Assembly (NCBI RefSeq): GCF_000158195.2
Contig: NZ_GL987988.1
Coordinates: 205,371-269,370 of the forward strand
Direction of reading: 5' to 3'
Origin: Fusobacterium mortiferum ATCC 9817
GTDB taxonomy: Bacteria > Fusobacteriota > Fusobacteriia > Fusobacteriales > Fusobacteriaceae
Length of the DNA stretch: 64,000 bases
Shown piece after piece: positions 9,493 through 18,977 of this stretch. The position numbers and the translations under genes are program-made. Position 1 is the stretch's first letter. Each line of letters starts with the position of its first letter. Below the pieces are notes generated by a model that was not told where the DNA came from, searched no databases, and saw only the letters and a program-made list of their open reading frames with translations.

Positions 9493-11055
9493 ATGTTAAA
9501 AAAAATATTATTAGGGGTAGTTGCAATATTAGCTCTTATAGGATGTGGAGAAGAAAAAGAGGAGAAAGTAACAGGACCAGTTAAAAAATTAGAAGGGTCA
9601 GTTATTACAGAAAAACATAAAGAATTTACAGTATTTGCAATATTTCAAGGAAAGGCTTTTGATTCTGAATTGCCAGTATTTAAAAAAGCTGAAGATATGA
9701 CAAATGTAAAAATGGTAGGAGTAGCATCAAAAAATCAAAGTGATGAAGTACAAGCCTTTAACTTGATGTTATCATCAGGAAATTTACCAGATGTAATAGC
9801 TTATGAATTGACACCAGATTTAGAAAAATTAGGAATAGATGGAGGATTAATTCCGTTAGAAGATTTAATAAAGGAACATGCTCCAAATATTACAAAATTT
9901 TGGGAAGAGAATCCTCAATATAAAAAGGATGCTGTAGCAGTAGATGGACATATCTATATGATACCTAACTATAATGATGTTAAAAATTTAAGTTTAACTC
10001 AACAATACTATATAAGAAAAGATTGGTTAGAAAAATTAGGATTAGAAGAACCTAAAACAGTTGATGAGCTATATAATGTATTAGTAACATTTAGAGATAA
10101 AGACCCAAATGGAAATGGGAAAAAAGATGAAGTACCTATTTTTATTAGAGGAAATGTAGTAAGAAAGATATTACTACCATTAACAGATATATTTAAGGCA
10201 CAAGCAGTGTGGTATGCAGATAATGGAACACCAAAATTTGGACCTGCAGAACCAGAATGGAAAGATGCTATGATAAATTTAGCAAAATGGTATAGAGAGG
10301 GATTAATAGACCAAGAGGTATTTACAAGAGGAATGACTTCAAGAGACTATATGTTAAGTAATGACTTAGGTGGATTTACTAATGACTGGCCAAGTGCTGG
10401 AACATATAATGAAAGTTTGTCAAAAACAATACCTGGTTTTGATTTTTCAGTAATGTTACCACCAGAGTATAAAGGAAATAATAAAACATTCTTTGCAAGA
10501 CCTAACTATATGGGAGCTTGGGGAATTACAATAGCTGCTAAAGATCCAGTAACAATAGTTAAATACTTCGATTTCTGGTATTCAGAAGAGGGAAGAAGAT
10601 TATGGAACTTTGGAATTGAGGGAGAAGATTATACAATAATTGATGGGAAACCTCAGTTTACTGATAAAATTTTAAAAGATCCTAATGGAAAAAATCCAGT
10701 AGCAGCGATTAGAGAAACTGGAGCTCAATATAGATTGGGAATGTTCCAAGATGCAGAGGCTGAAAAGCAAACATCTGGAGAAGCTGCATTAAAAGCAGTA
10801 GACCTATATGTAAAAAATAATGTAGTTGATCTACCAATGCCACAGTTAAAATATACAAAAGATGAGCTGAAAGAGTTCTTAAAAATAGAAGCTCAACTTC
10901 GTTCTGTGTCAGAAGAGATGGGACAAAAATGGATATTAGGTGTATCAGATGTAGAAAAAGATTGGGATAGCTATATAGAGAGATTAAATTCTTTAGGATT
11001 AAAGAGAGCTCAAGAAATCCAAAAAAATGCATATGATAGATTTATGAAAAATTAA
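9493..11055 (+). CDS. Lipoprotein sugar-binding protein of the ABC importer
   Basis: This extracytoplasmic solute-binding protein has a lipobox, LIGC, with the lipidated cysteine at residue 18. It is large (520 aa), as in the LplA/AlgQ-type binders of oligosaccharides. DPNGNGKKDE (about 204-213) is an EF-hand-like calcium loop, as known in alginate and GAG-disaccharide binding proteins. Conserved stretches such as AWGITIAAKDPVTIVKYFDFWYS and MGQKWILGVSDVEKDWDSYIERL recur in the second binding protein at 36000-37532, so the two are paralogues. It is the last gene of the ABC operon. By analogy with the S. moniliformis protein Smon0123 it probably binds unsaturated hyaluronan or chondroitin disaccharides. 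Confidence 0.88.
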   Translation: MLKKILLGVVAILALIGCGEEKEEKVTGPVKKLEGSVITEKHKEFTVFAIFQGKAFDSELPVFKKAEDMTNVKMVGVASKNQSDEVQAFNLMLSSGNLPDVIAYELTPDLEKLGIDGGLIPLEDLIKEHAPNITKFWEENPQYKKDAVAVDGHIYMIPNYNDVKNLSLTQQYYIRKDWLEKLGLEEPKTVDELYNVLVTFRDKDPNGNGKKDEVPIFIRGNVVRKILLPLTDIFKAQAVWYADNGTPKFGPAEPEWKDAMINLAKWYREGLIDQEVFTRGMTSRDYMLSNDLGGFTNDWPSAGTYNESLSKTIPGFDFSVMLPPEYKGNNKTFFARPNYMGAWGITIAAKDPVTIVKYFDFWYSEEGRRLWNFGIEGEDYTIIDGKPQFTDKILKDPNGKNPVAAIRETGAQYRLGMFQDAEAEKQTSGEAALKAVDLYVKNNVVDLPMPQLKYTKDELKEFLKIEAQLRSVSEEMGQKWILGVSDVEKDWDSYIERLNSLGLKRAQEIQKNAYDRFMKN

Positions 11056-11081
11056 AATTGTTAACCAATACCTCTTAATAT

Positions 11082-11121
11082 AAAAGGATTACTGTATCTT
11101 AATGATATGGTAGTTCTTTTT
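11082..11121 (+). terminator. Terminator after the ABC importer operon
   Basis: A 13-bp stem pairs 11086-11098 with 11104-11116, including several G-U pairs, around the 5-nt loop TTAAT. A T5 run follows, and an A tract precedes the stem. Confidence 0.7.
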
Positions 11122-11309
11122 AATTTAAAATAAATAGAAATTGCTTGTATAATTTTTGAAAAATAAAAGTTAAAATTATAGTGAACGTACCTGATAAAGT
11201 TCATAAAAATGCAGTTAGTCTGTGATTGAAAGATTTATTTAGGGAAAAATTTGGAGAAAAATAAAAAAAGAAATAGAAGAAAATGAAATAATAGGAAGAA
11301 AAAAAGTGT

Positions 11310-11440
11310 GATATGCCTATCAATAAAAATTGTGAGGGGGTATCACAAAAATCTGTGATGGATAATCAAAAAATGGTGGGGGTATCAATAAAAAATAGGG
11401 GAGGGTATTAAGAAAAAAATGATTTACCTATTAATAAAAA
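11310..11440. repeat. Degenerate 23-bp tandem repeat, about six units
   Basis: TATCA/TATTA cores recur at 11318, 11341, about 11363, 11383, 11406 and 11429, a spacing of about 20-23 bp. Four of them follow a G-rich step (GGGGTATCA type), and all are followed by an A-rich stretch. The period is about two helical turns and is not a multiple of three, so the repeat is not coding. Function is unknown. Confidence 0.55.
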
Positions 11441-11729
11441 GACGAAGTATAATAATACAAGAAGAATAATACAAGATTATTATTACAAGAAGAATAAATA
11501 TATTATATATACACATATACAAACTGAAAAAAGCTTTGGAAGTAGAATCTTTAACTTATTATGGTTAAAAAATATATAGAAAATTGAATATAGAAAGATA
11601 GAAAAATAATAATGCTGTTAAAAAATAAAAAAATAATTTATTTTAAAATTATTTTTGAAAATAAATATAATAAAATACTTTGCAGTATTCTCTCTTAATA
11701 AAAGAAAATGGAATATAGAATCATAATGA

Positions 11730-11758
11730 TTTATTTTGTGAAGAAATTATGATAATAT
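11730..11758 (+). promoter_or_regulatory. Putative promoter of the autotransporter-PL8 operon
   Basis: ATAATGATTTATT places a -35-like TTTATT at 11730-11735, followed by a 17-nt spacer and -10 TAATAT at 11753-11758. The GATTTA core and TAGAAT just upstream (11716-11721) resemble the stronger GAG promoters, but the match is partial. Confidence 0.45.
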
Positions 11759-11832
11759 AAGAATGAAAAACAACATTCAGCTCTAAAATAATACATAATA
11801 ATTAGAGGTGAGATATGAGTTAGGGAGGGAAT

Positions 11833-14800
11833 ATGCAGAAGAAAAAATTATTATTATTATCAGCAATAGTTTTATTGATGGGAACAAATAGTTATGGAAG
11901 ATTATACCCTAAAGATGGAGAAGTAATTACCCAAGAGAATATAGAAAAACATTTGGGAGAAAAACCAGATAAGAATGGTGTAGCAACAATTGTAAGTATT
12001 GCTAAAAATGTGGGGGCTAGTGTTGATGAGAAAGTAAATTTAGAGTTGGTAAATTCTGAAGATGGAGTTCTAAAAAAAGTTATAAATATAGCAAGTGGGA
12101 GTTCTGATATTGCGACTACTAATAATGGAATTATAAAAGCTACTAATAATGGTGGAAAAGGAGTAGAGATAGTTTCTATTCAAAGTGGGAAGTTTGTAAA
12201 TAATGGAACTATTGGTATTAATGGTACTGGTGGAAAAGGAATAAATATAACTGGAGCTAATGTAAAAACAGAAAATAATGGAACAATAGAAGTTAATGGG
12301 GGAGCAAGTGGAGTTGTTGTAAGTAATGATAGTGCTTCTTTTGTAAATAATGAAACTGGAAAAATAATAGCAACTGGTGAAAACTCAAAAGGAATAGAAA
12401 TAACAAAAGGAACAGCAGAAAATAAAGGTATAATAGAAGCAAAAGATGGTGCTATCGGAGTTTATGTAAATGGAGGAAACTTAACAAATAGTGGTAAAAT
12501 AATAGCTTCTGGAGTAAATACTGATGGAGTAAGAATAGAAAAAGGTAATTTTACAACAGATGAAAATAGTGTGATTGAAGTAAATGGAAGTGATAAATTA
12601 ACTTCTGGTAAATCAGAAGCAAGTGGTGTAAAAGTAAATGGAACTTCTAACTTTGTAAATAATGGGATTATTAAGGTATCGGGAACTACTGATGGAGCAT
12701 ACTCTGGATATCAATCAAAAGGAATAAATATAAATAGTGCAACTGCTACTGCAGAAAATAAAGGAACTATTATTGTTGAAAGAAATGGAATAGGAGTAGG
12801 AACAAAAGGAACATTTACAAATAATGGTGGAATAAAAGTAAGTGGAAGTGGAATAGGAATAAATGTAATAGATAGTGGAAATGCCATTAATAATGAAATA
12901 ATAGAAGCTGATGGAAAAAGTTATGGAATACAAGTATCAGCTAAAGGAACAGCAACAAATAAAGGAACTATTATTGTAAAAAATGGTTCAACAGGAATAA
13001 CAACGTCAAAGGTAGATGGAAATACAACAAGTTATACTGATATAATTAATGAAGGAGTTATTGAAGTAAGTGGAGATAATTCGACAGGAATGCAGGCTAA
13101 TGATAATAGAAAAGTTGTAAATAATGAAGATATATTAGTAAATGCAGGAAAATATACTTCAGGAATGAAGACTGCTGGAAAAAATGCGTTAGCAGAGAAT
13201 AATGGAAATTTAACTATTAATGGAGATAAAAAAAATACTTCTAATGGAATGCTTGCTCAAAATGGTGGAAAAGTAGTTAATGGAAAAGATGGAGTAGTAA
13301 AAGCTAGTGGGAAAACAACTTCAGCAATGTCAGCTAGTGGAAAAGGTTCAAAAGCAGAAAATATTGGAAAAACAGAATTATTTGATAATGCTATTGGAAT
13401 GAAAATAGAAAAAGAAGGGATAGGAACTAATAGTGGAACTATAAAAGGAAGTGGAACAGGGATAAATCTAATTGGTGGTATTTTTGTAAATAGTGGAGAG
13501 ATTAGCATAGGAGATATTGCTATTCAATCTTCAACTACTAGCAAAAAAGAGAATAATCAAACTGTAATTGTGCCAACTAATAATACTGTTTACTTAAAAA
13601 ATGGAAGTAAGATAAATGGAAAAATAGTAGGAAATACTGGAATAGATGTACTTGCTTTAGAAGGAAAAGATGGAGAATATAATAACCTTGATGTTTCAAA
13701 ATATGAAGCTATAACTGTTAGAAATGGAGATGCTACAATCTCAGATTCTACAATAGCATTAGAATATAACAAAGGAACAGAAGATTATTTAAATACTAGT
13801 AATAATGAATTGGATAAATTAGAAAATTCCTCTACTGCAAAGATAGATAGTACAGGAAATTTAACTATGAAAAATAGTAATTTAATTATAGATTTTAAAG
13901 ATTCGTTGACAAACCCAAATGCAACAGAAAATCCAATAATAGATACTGGAAGTTTAAGTTTTGAAGGAAAGACAAGTTTTGTTTTTAATTCAAGTGATGG
14001 AAGAACAGAGTTTAATTTAAATGAAGCTTTAGGTTTGGAAGGAAAAGATAAGATAAATTTAAAAGAGGCAAAATTAGAAACAACAGCTGTATGGGATTAT
14101 CAAGTTGATGAAAATGGAGATCTTATTGCTAAGAAAGAAACTTATGATAATGTAATTACAGATAGTAGATTAGATAATTTTGCAAAGATATTCGAAAAAA
14201 ACAGAAGTAAGATGTCAGGAGAATTTTTTAAACAAGTAGTTGGAGAGCTGGATACTTTAAAAACAGAAGAAGAATTTACAAAAGCTATGGGACAAATTTC
14301 TGGTGGGATACATGGATATACTGTGGATATAGCAGCTATCAATTCAAGAAATTTAGTTAATACTATGAAAAATAAAGCATTAACAAGAGATTATTTAACA
14401 GCTAGACCATTAAATTCTTGGTATCAAGATGTAATATATTTGGATAATAATCAAAGATTAGGTGGACTTATGTCTGGAAGTTATCAAGAAAATGGAATAC
14501 TTGGAATCTCAGAAAAACAATCTGTAAAAAATGGAAGATTAGGATTTGTATATGGTGGAAGTAAAGGAAAAGCTAAGTTCGATGGTGGAGATAGTGGAGA
14601 AATAGCAACAGATAATATTTATGTAGGACTTTATTATAACCATAATTTAAGTGAAAAATTAGCATTAAATACAAATTTCTCTTTTGTTTATGGACACAAT
14701 AACATAAATAGAAGAGTGAATATAGGAAACTTTAATGAGGAATTAAAATCTCATTATCCTACATATGCTATGGGAGTAGGAACAAGTGCTATCTATACTA

Positions 14801-16326
14801 TTAAAGATGATGCTAAAAATAAAGCTTCATTCTATGCTGGAATAGATGTAAATAGAATAATGCAAGGGAATATAAATGAGAAAGAAGAGGAGAGAATTCA
14901 TTCAACAAATCAAGATAATATAAATTTAATGGTAAAAAATCAAAATGCTAATGAATTTTCTTATTACTCAATTACTCCACATGCAGGATTTATGTTCCAA
15001 AATACAGGGTATATTTTTGATAGAAAATATTTAGTAGGAGCAGATTTAGCTTGGGAAACAGAGTTAGGAAATATTAAAGATGGAAAAAGATTAAATATGC
15101 AAGGTATAACGGACCAATATAAAGTAGGAACTATGGAGAGAGAAAATGTATTTTCTACAAGTATCTTTGGACAATTAGATATAACAGAATCTTTAGCTTT
15201 AAATGGTAGATATACATCTTCAATATCAGATGAGTATGATGCTGATATGCTAACAATGGGATTAACATATAAGATGGATACTATGGCAGATACTCCAATT
15301 TTTGGACCTCTTTTAAGTGGTATAGAAAATACTAGATTATCATCAGATAGATGGAGTGGAACTTTTGCATTGATGATGGAGTCAGAAGATGACTCAGATA
15401 GAGTATATTATTCACAAATAGATAATTCATTAAGTAGTGGGGATTATGCTACATCAATGAAGATGAAACCTAAGTTTACTTTGAGCTTAAATGATAAGAA
15501 AACAAAATGGTCATACTATTTTGAAGGTTACTATATGGCAAATGATTTCTTAAAAGATACTAAGGCTGGAGAAGCAGAACAAAAGGCTACAAGACTTCAT
15601 GGGGAAGCTAGATGGAGTGATTCATATTCTAAGGGAAGATATGGATTTAACATAGGATATAGAAATGAAACATCAGATAAGCCAGCATTATCATATACTA
15701 AAGGACCAGCAAGAGTAGAAAGAGGGGTTCATCAATTAAGATTAACACCAAACTTCTCGTATAATTTAGGTAGTGGATTTAGATTAGATATGAAAACTAC
15801 AGGAATATTTGAGTATAACTACACTGGACTTTTAGAAGGACAAATGGATTTCTTAATGGAAAATGAACATAATTTAGTGTATACTGGATTTATGCCAAGA
15901 TGGCAATTAAGAATGGGATATTATAGAGAAGATAGATGGATGGATCATGATGGGATAAAGTATTCTAGTTATAATGCTAATTCAGGAGAATATGTATTTG
16001 CTAAAGGAGCAGGAAGATATCAAATGAATCAATTAAGACCATCAGCAACTTACTATTTTGGAAATGGAGATAGTGTAACATTTGCTCTAAGAGTACCACT
16101 AGGAAACGGAGCTTGGTATAACTCATTAGATAATAATAAGAAAGATTCTGAAAGCTATGAAACAAGGTATACAGTAAAGTATAACCATGTGGTAGTACCT
16201 GGATTTAATATCTTTGGAGAACTTACTTTCTTAGATTTAAAAACTAAAGTAACGAAAGAAAATGATAGAAAAGTTACAAGAGCATACTCATTTAGACCAA
16301 CAGTAGGATTCAGTTATAATTTCTAA
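11833..16326 (+). CDS. Autotransporter adhesin with an added C-terminal porin-like beta-barrel
   Basis: A signal peptide (MQKKKLLLLSAIVLLMGTNSYG) precedes a long Gly/Asn-rich passenger (about residues 30-775). The passenger has many NNGTI-type imperfect repeats of about 20-30 residues, as in fusobacterial beta-helix adhesins. A type V autotransporter barrel follows (about 860-1148), ending in the strand MLTMGLTYKM. Such proteins normally stop there. This one continues for about 350 residues (1149-1497) with alternating aromatic and polar beta-strands and ends in VGFSYNF, a terminal-Phe outer-membrane signal. That tail resembles an oligosaccharide porin of the KdgM/OmpG kind. It is the first gene of an operon with a secreted PL8 lyase 18 nt downstream, so adhesion to GAG and uptake of its fragments are plausible roles. 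The second-barrel reading is inference. Confidence 0.85.
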   Translation: MQKKKLLLLSAIVLLMGTNSYGRLYPKDGEVITQENIEKHLGEKPDKNGVATIVSIAKNVGASVDEKVNLELVNSEDGVLKKVINIASGSSDIATTNNGIIKATNNGGKGVEIVSIQSGKFVNNGTIGINGTGGKGINITGANVKTENNGTIEVNGGASGVVVSNDSASFVNNETGKIIATGENSKGIEITKGTAENKGIIEAKDGAIGVYVNGGNLTNSGKIIASGVNTDGVRIEKGNFTTDENSVIEVNGSDKLTSGKSEASGVKVNGTSNFVNNGIIKVSGTTDGAYSGYQSKGININSATATAENKGTIIVERNGIGVGTKGTFTNNGGIKVSGSGIGINVIDSGNAINNEIIEADGKSYGIQVSAKGTATNKGTIIVKNGSTGITTSKVDGNTTSYTDIINEGVIEVSGDNSTGMQANDNRKVVNNEDILVNAGKYTSGMKTAGKNALAENNGNLTINGDKKNTSNGMLAQNGGKVVNGKDGVVKASGKTTSAMSASGKGSKAENIGKTELFDNAIGMKIEKEGIGTNSGTIKGSGTGINLIGGIFVNSGEISIGDIAIQSSTTSKKENNQTVIVPTNNTVYLKNGSKINGKIVGNTGIDVLALEGKDGEYNNLDVSKYEAITVRNGDATISDSTIALEYNKGTEDYLNTSNNELDKLENSSTAKIDSTGNLTMKNSNLIIDFKDSLTNPNATENPIIDTGSLSFEGKTSFVFNSSDGRTEFNLNEALGLEGKDKINLKEAKLETTAVWDYQVDENGDLIAKKETYDNVITDSRLDNFAKIFEKNRSKMSGEFFKQVVGELDTLKTEEEFTKAMGQISGGIHGYTVDIAAINSRNLVNTMKNKALTRDYLTARPLNSWYQDVIYLDNNQRLGGLMSGSYQENGILGISEKQSVKNGRLGFVYGGSKGKAKFDGGDSGEIATDNIYVGLYYNHNLSEKLALNTNFSFVYGHNNINRRVNIGNFNEELKSHYPTYAMGVGTSAIYTIKDDAKNKASFYAGIDVNRIMQGNINEKEEERIHSTNQDNINLMVKNQNANEFSYYSITPHAGFMFQNTGYIFDRKYLVGADLAWETELGNIKDGKRLNMQGITDQYKVGTMERENVFSTSIFGQLDITESLALNGRYTSSISDEYDADMLTMGLTYKMDTMADTPIFGPLLSGIENTRLSSDRWSGTFALMMESEDDSDRVYYSQIDNSLSSGDYATSMKMKPKFTLSLNDKKTKWSYYFEGYYMANDFLKDTKAGEAEQKATRLHGEARWSDSYSKGRYGFNIGYRNETSDKPALSYTKGPARVERGVHQLRLTPNFSYNLGSGFRLDMKTTGIFEYNYTGLLEGQMDFLMENEHNLVYTGFMPRWQLRMGYYREDRWMDHDGIKYSSYNANSGEYVFAKGAGRYQMNQLRPSATYYFGNGDSVTFALRVPLGNGAWYNSLDNNKKDSESYETRYTVKYNHVVVPGFNIFGELTFLDLKTKVTKENDRKVTRAYSFRPTVGFSYNF

Positions 16327-16344
16327 TAGGAGGAAGGAGAAAAG

Positions 16345-18762
16345 ATGAAAAAGAAATTAATATTAATATGTGCAATACTAGCTTTAACAACTACTTCTTT
16401 CTCTCAAGAGGTAGAAAAAATAGAGAATACAAAAAAACAGGAGATTTCTCAACAGGAGATAAGAGATTATAAAAAGATAAGAGATGGTTGGGTGGAGTTT
16501 TTAACTGGCTTACCACAAGATAATAGAATTTTGGAGATGTCAAAAGCTGACATCTCTAGAATAGTGGCTATGAATGAGGGAGTAGCAGATAAAGTTTATG
16601 AGAATATGAACTTTGATAAAAATAGAACATCTATTTTTAAAGGTGCTGAAAATATGAAAAATGGAGTTCATGTAATGAGACAATATGAGAACTTAGTAAA
16701 AATAGCCAAGGCATATGCAACTCCAGGAACTAAATACTATAAAAATGAAAAAACTAAACAAGATATAATAGAGAGTTTAGATTGGTTATATGATAATGCT
16801 TATCATGAAGGATTACCAGAACTAGGAAACTGGTGGCAATGGGAATTAGGAATTCCTAAAAATTTAAATGATTTATTAACTTTAGTATATGATGATGTAC
16901 CAGCAGAAAAAAGAACGAAATACTTAAAAGCTTCTCAATATTTCCAACAATATGCAGAGTGGTCAGGTGTAAGTCCATCGGCTTCTTACTCTTCATCTCC
17001 AGATAAGAGAATTTCTACTGGGGGAAATAGAATGGATACATCAATAATCTCATTTTTAAGAGGGGTATTGATGGAAGATAAGGTACAAGTATTAGATGGA
17101 TTAAATGCTGTTGCAGATGTTGGAGAGTATGTAACATCAGGAGATGGATTCTATAGAGATGGTTCTTTTATTCAACATGACAATGTAGCATATAATGGAA
17201 CATATGCAGCAGTACTTTTTAATGGACTAGGTTCTATTTTATGGTTAATTAATGGAACAGAGTTTAAAATAAAAGACCCAAGAATAGATAATATTTATGA
17301 GTCTATTTTAAATGGATATAGCTACCTTATGATAAATGGAGGAGTGAATGACTCTGTAAATGGAAGATCTATTTCAAGAGATAAATCTAATGATATTGAG
17401 AAAGGAAGAGCGTTAGTTAGTTCTTTTGCAATGTTATCAGAGGGGGCTAGTCCAGAGTATAAAGAAAAGTTACAATCGTTAATAAAGAAATTAATTCTAG
17501 ATAATAATTCTTATTATACAATAGACAGAGTAAGTAATCAAACTATAAAAAATATCTTAATAGATATAATGAATAATAAAAGTATAAAACCTTTAGAAGT
17601 AAATGGGACAAAAGTTTTTGGTGCCATGGATAGAGCTGTATATTTCAATGGAAAAGATGGAAAAGTAGTAGTGTCAATGCACTCATCAAGAGTAGCTAAC
17701 TTTGAGACAATGAATGGAGAAAATATAAAAGGTTGGTATACTGGAGATGGAATGACATATATCTATGGTAAGGATTCAAGTGCATTTACAGAATTTTGGC
17801 CAACAGTAGATGACTATCATCTACCAGGAGTAACTAATAGTTTAAATCCTAGAGGAGATAAATCAGGAGAGAGAAGAATGATAGGATTTGTATCTCCAAA
17901 ATCTTTTGTAGGAGGAGTTGAAACTGGAAGAGAATCATTTGTAGGAATGGATATGATATCTTGGAATAAACAAACTGAGATGAAAAAATCTTGGTTTATG
18001 ATAGATGGAGTTATTTTAGCAATAGCTTCAAATATAGATAGTAGAGATGGAATAATTCATACTACAATAGATAATAGAATTTTAGAAGATGGAAAAATCT
18101 ATTTAGATGGAAAGCAATTAAAAGAGGAGATTACAATTCAAAATCCTAAAAATCTTTCTATAAACTTTAATGAAAACTATCCAGAAGAAAATATTGGATA
18201 TAAGATAGTAGAAGCTCCTGAGGTAGTAGTAAAAGTAACTGAAAATAAAGGTAGTTGGAAAGATATTGGAGGAAACTCTGATAAAGAGATAACAAAAAAA
18301 TATTTTACAACATATATTAATCATGGAAAAAATCCTAAAGATGCAAAATATGCTTATGTAATTTTACCAATGTTCTCTAAAGAAGAGGTGGATAGTTTTG
18401 ACACTTCAAGATTTGAAATAGTAAAAGCTGATAATGAGGCTCATATAGTTAAAGATAGACAAACTAATACAGTGGGTATAAATTTCTGGAAAGATAAACC
18501 ACAAAAATTTGGAGGAATAAAAACTTACTCTACCCTTTCAGTCTTAAAGAAAGAAAAAGGAGATATCTTAGATTTATATGTAAGTGATCCAGCTCAAATA
18601 CAAAATTATGATTCAAAAATTGAATTAGATGGAAAATATGAGTTAGTAGAAAGTACAGATAAGAATATCAAGCTAAATATTAAGAACTTTATAACAGAAA
18701 TAGAAGTGGATTTAAAAAATAATGGTGCTACTAAATATATAAAACTAAGAAAAGTAAAATAG
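16345..18762 (+). CDS. Secreted polysaccharide lyase family 8 (hyaluronate/chondroitin AC lyase type)
   Basis: The protein has a signal peptide (MKKKLILICAILALTTTSFS, then QEV), so it acts in the periplasm or outside. The alpha/alpha-toroid domain carries the aromatic patch N162-W-W and the catalytic triad N228 (GGNR), H278 (GSFIQH) and Y287. The spacings of 50 and 9 residues match pneumococcal hyaluronate lyase (N349, H399, Y408). NGRSISR supplies the conserved Arg. The beta-sandwich follows from about residue 420, with the NFETMNGENIKGWYTGDGMTYIY motif. Length is 805 aa. It is co-transcribed with the autotransporter. The likely products are unsaturated disaccharides from hyaluronan and/or chondroitin. 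Confidence 0.92.
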   Translation: MKKKLILICAILALTTTSFSQEVEKIENTKKQEISQQEIRDYKKIRDGWVEFLTGLPQDNRILEMSKADISRIVAMNEGVADKVYENMNFDKNRTSIFKGAENMKNGVHVMRQYENLVKIAKAYATPGTKYYKNEKTKQDIIESLDWLYDNAYHEGLPELGNWWQWELGIPKNLNDLLTLVYDDVPAEKRTKYLKASQYFQQYAEWSGVSPSASYSSSPDKRISTGGNRMDTSIISFLRGVLMEDKVQVLDGLNAVADVGEYVTSGDGFYRDGSFIQHDNVAYNGTYAAVLFNGLGSILWLINGTEFKIKDPRIDNIYESILNGYSYLMINGGVNDSVNGRSISRDKSNDIEKGRALVSSFAMLSEGASPEYKEKLQSLIKKLILDNNSYYTIDRVSNQTIKNILIDIMNNKSIKPLEVNGTKVFGAMDRAVYFNGKDGKVVVSMHSSRVANFETMNGENIKGWYTGDGMTYIYGKDSSAFTEFWPTVDDYHLPGVTNSLNPRGDKSGERRMIGFVSPKSFVGGVETGRESFVGMDMISWNKQTEMKKSWFMIDGVILAIASNIDSRDGIIHTTIDNRILEDGKIYLDGKQLKEEITIQNPKNLSINFNENYPEENIGYKIVEAPEVVVKVTENKGSWKDIGGNSDKEITKKYFTTYINHGKNPKDAKYAYVILPMFSKEEVDSFDTSRFEIVKADNEAHIVKDRQTNTVGINFWKDKPQKFGGIKTYSTLSVLKKEKGDILDLYVSDPAQIQNYDSKIELDGKYELVESTDKNIKLNIKNFITEIEVDLKNNGATKYIKLRKVK

Positions 18763-18797
18763 CTAATAAGTTTTCATAAAATTTTCCCAATAAATAG

Positions 18798-18834
18798 AGA
18801 GGATAGATTATTAATTTTCTATCCTCTTTTCTTT
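18798..18834 (+). terminator. Terminator after the secreted PL8 gene
   Basis: A perfect 10-bp stem AGAGGATAGA (18798-18807) pairs with TCTATCCTCT (18818-18827), with a 10-nt loop and a T tract. Confidence 0.85.
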
Positions 18835-18855
18835 TATAGAAAAATAGTATCTACA

Positions 18856-18920
18856 TTATTCTATAAAATGAATTATACAGAATAATGAAGATTTACATTA
18901 GAAATGATTTTGATTAAGAT
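18856..18920 (+). promoter_or_regulatory. Promoter of the chondroitinase-type lyase with full GAG-regulon motif
   Basis: TTATTCTAT (18856-18864), a short spacer, then AGAATAATGAAGATTTACA ending at 18897. The arms TTATTCT and AGAATAA form an inverted repeat. TTTACA (18892-18897) is the -35 box, followed by a 17-nt spacer and -10 TAAGAT (18915-18920). Nearly the same arrangement precedes the sulfatase-GH88 operon, where bases 37934-37976 match over 40 bp apart from the central spacer. Confidence 0.75.
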
Positions 18921-18977
18921 AATTATATAGTATTAAGTATTATTATAAAAATTAAATTTATGAGAAAAGAGGTTATG

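Larger units (their letters stand above)
11122..11832. other. Long AT-rich intergenic region before the autotransporter
   Basis: About 700 bp lie here without a credible gene. The region holds a degenerate tandem repeat (11310-11440, listed separately), much A-rich sequence, and near its end the putative autotransporter promoter (11730-11758). A 32-codon open frame at 11313-11411 lies wholly in the repeats and has no good ribosome site. Confidence 0.6.

Noticed and set aside
11183-11206. GAACGTACCTG...AAGTTC, partly like the GntR2 operator
   Set aside because: Only about eight bases (ACGTACCT) match, and no promoter or gene start lies within several hundred bases.
11313-11411. A 32-codon open frame starting MPINKNCEGV inside the repeat array
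   Set aside because: It consists of the 23-bp repeat, has no suitable SD, and the repeat period is not a multiple of three.
11310-11440. Possible CRISPR array
   Set aside because: Units are about 23 bp, degenerate and contiguous, with no unique spacers and no cas genes nearby.
12715-14342. Antisense open frames across the autotransporter passenger
   Set aside because: They arise from the repetitive Asn/Gly coding sequence, read as Ser/Tyr/Ile-rich nonsense, and lack start signals.
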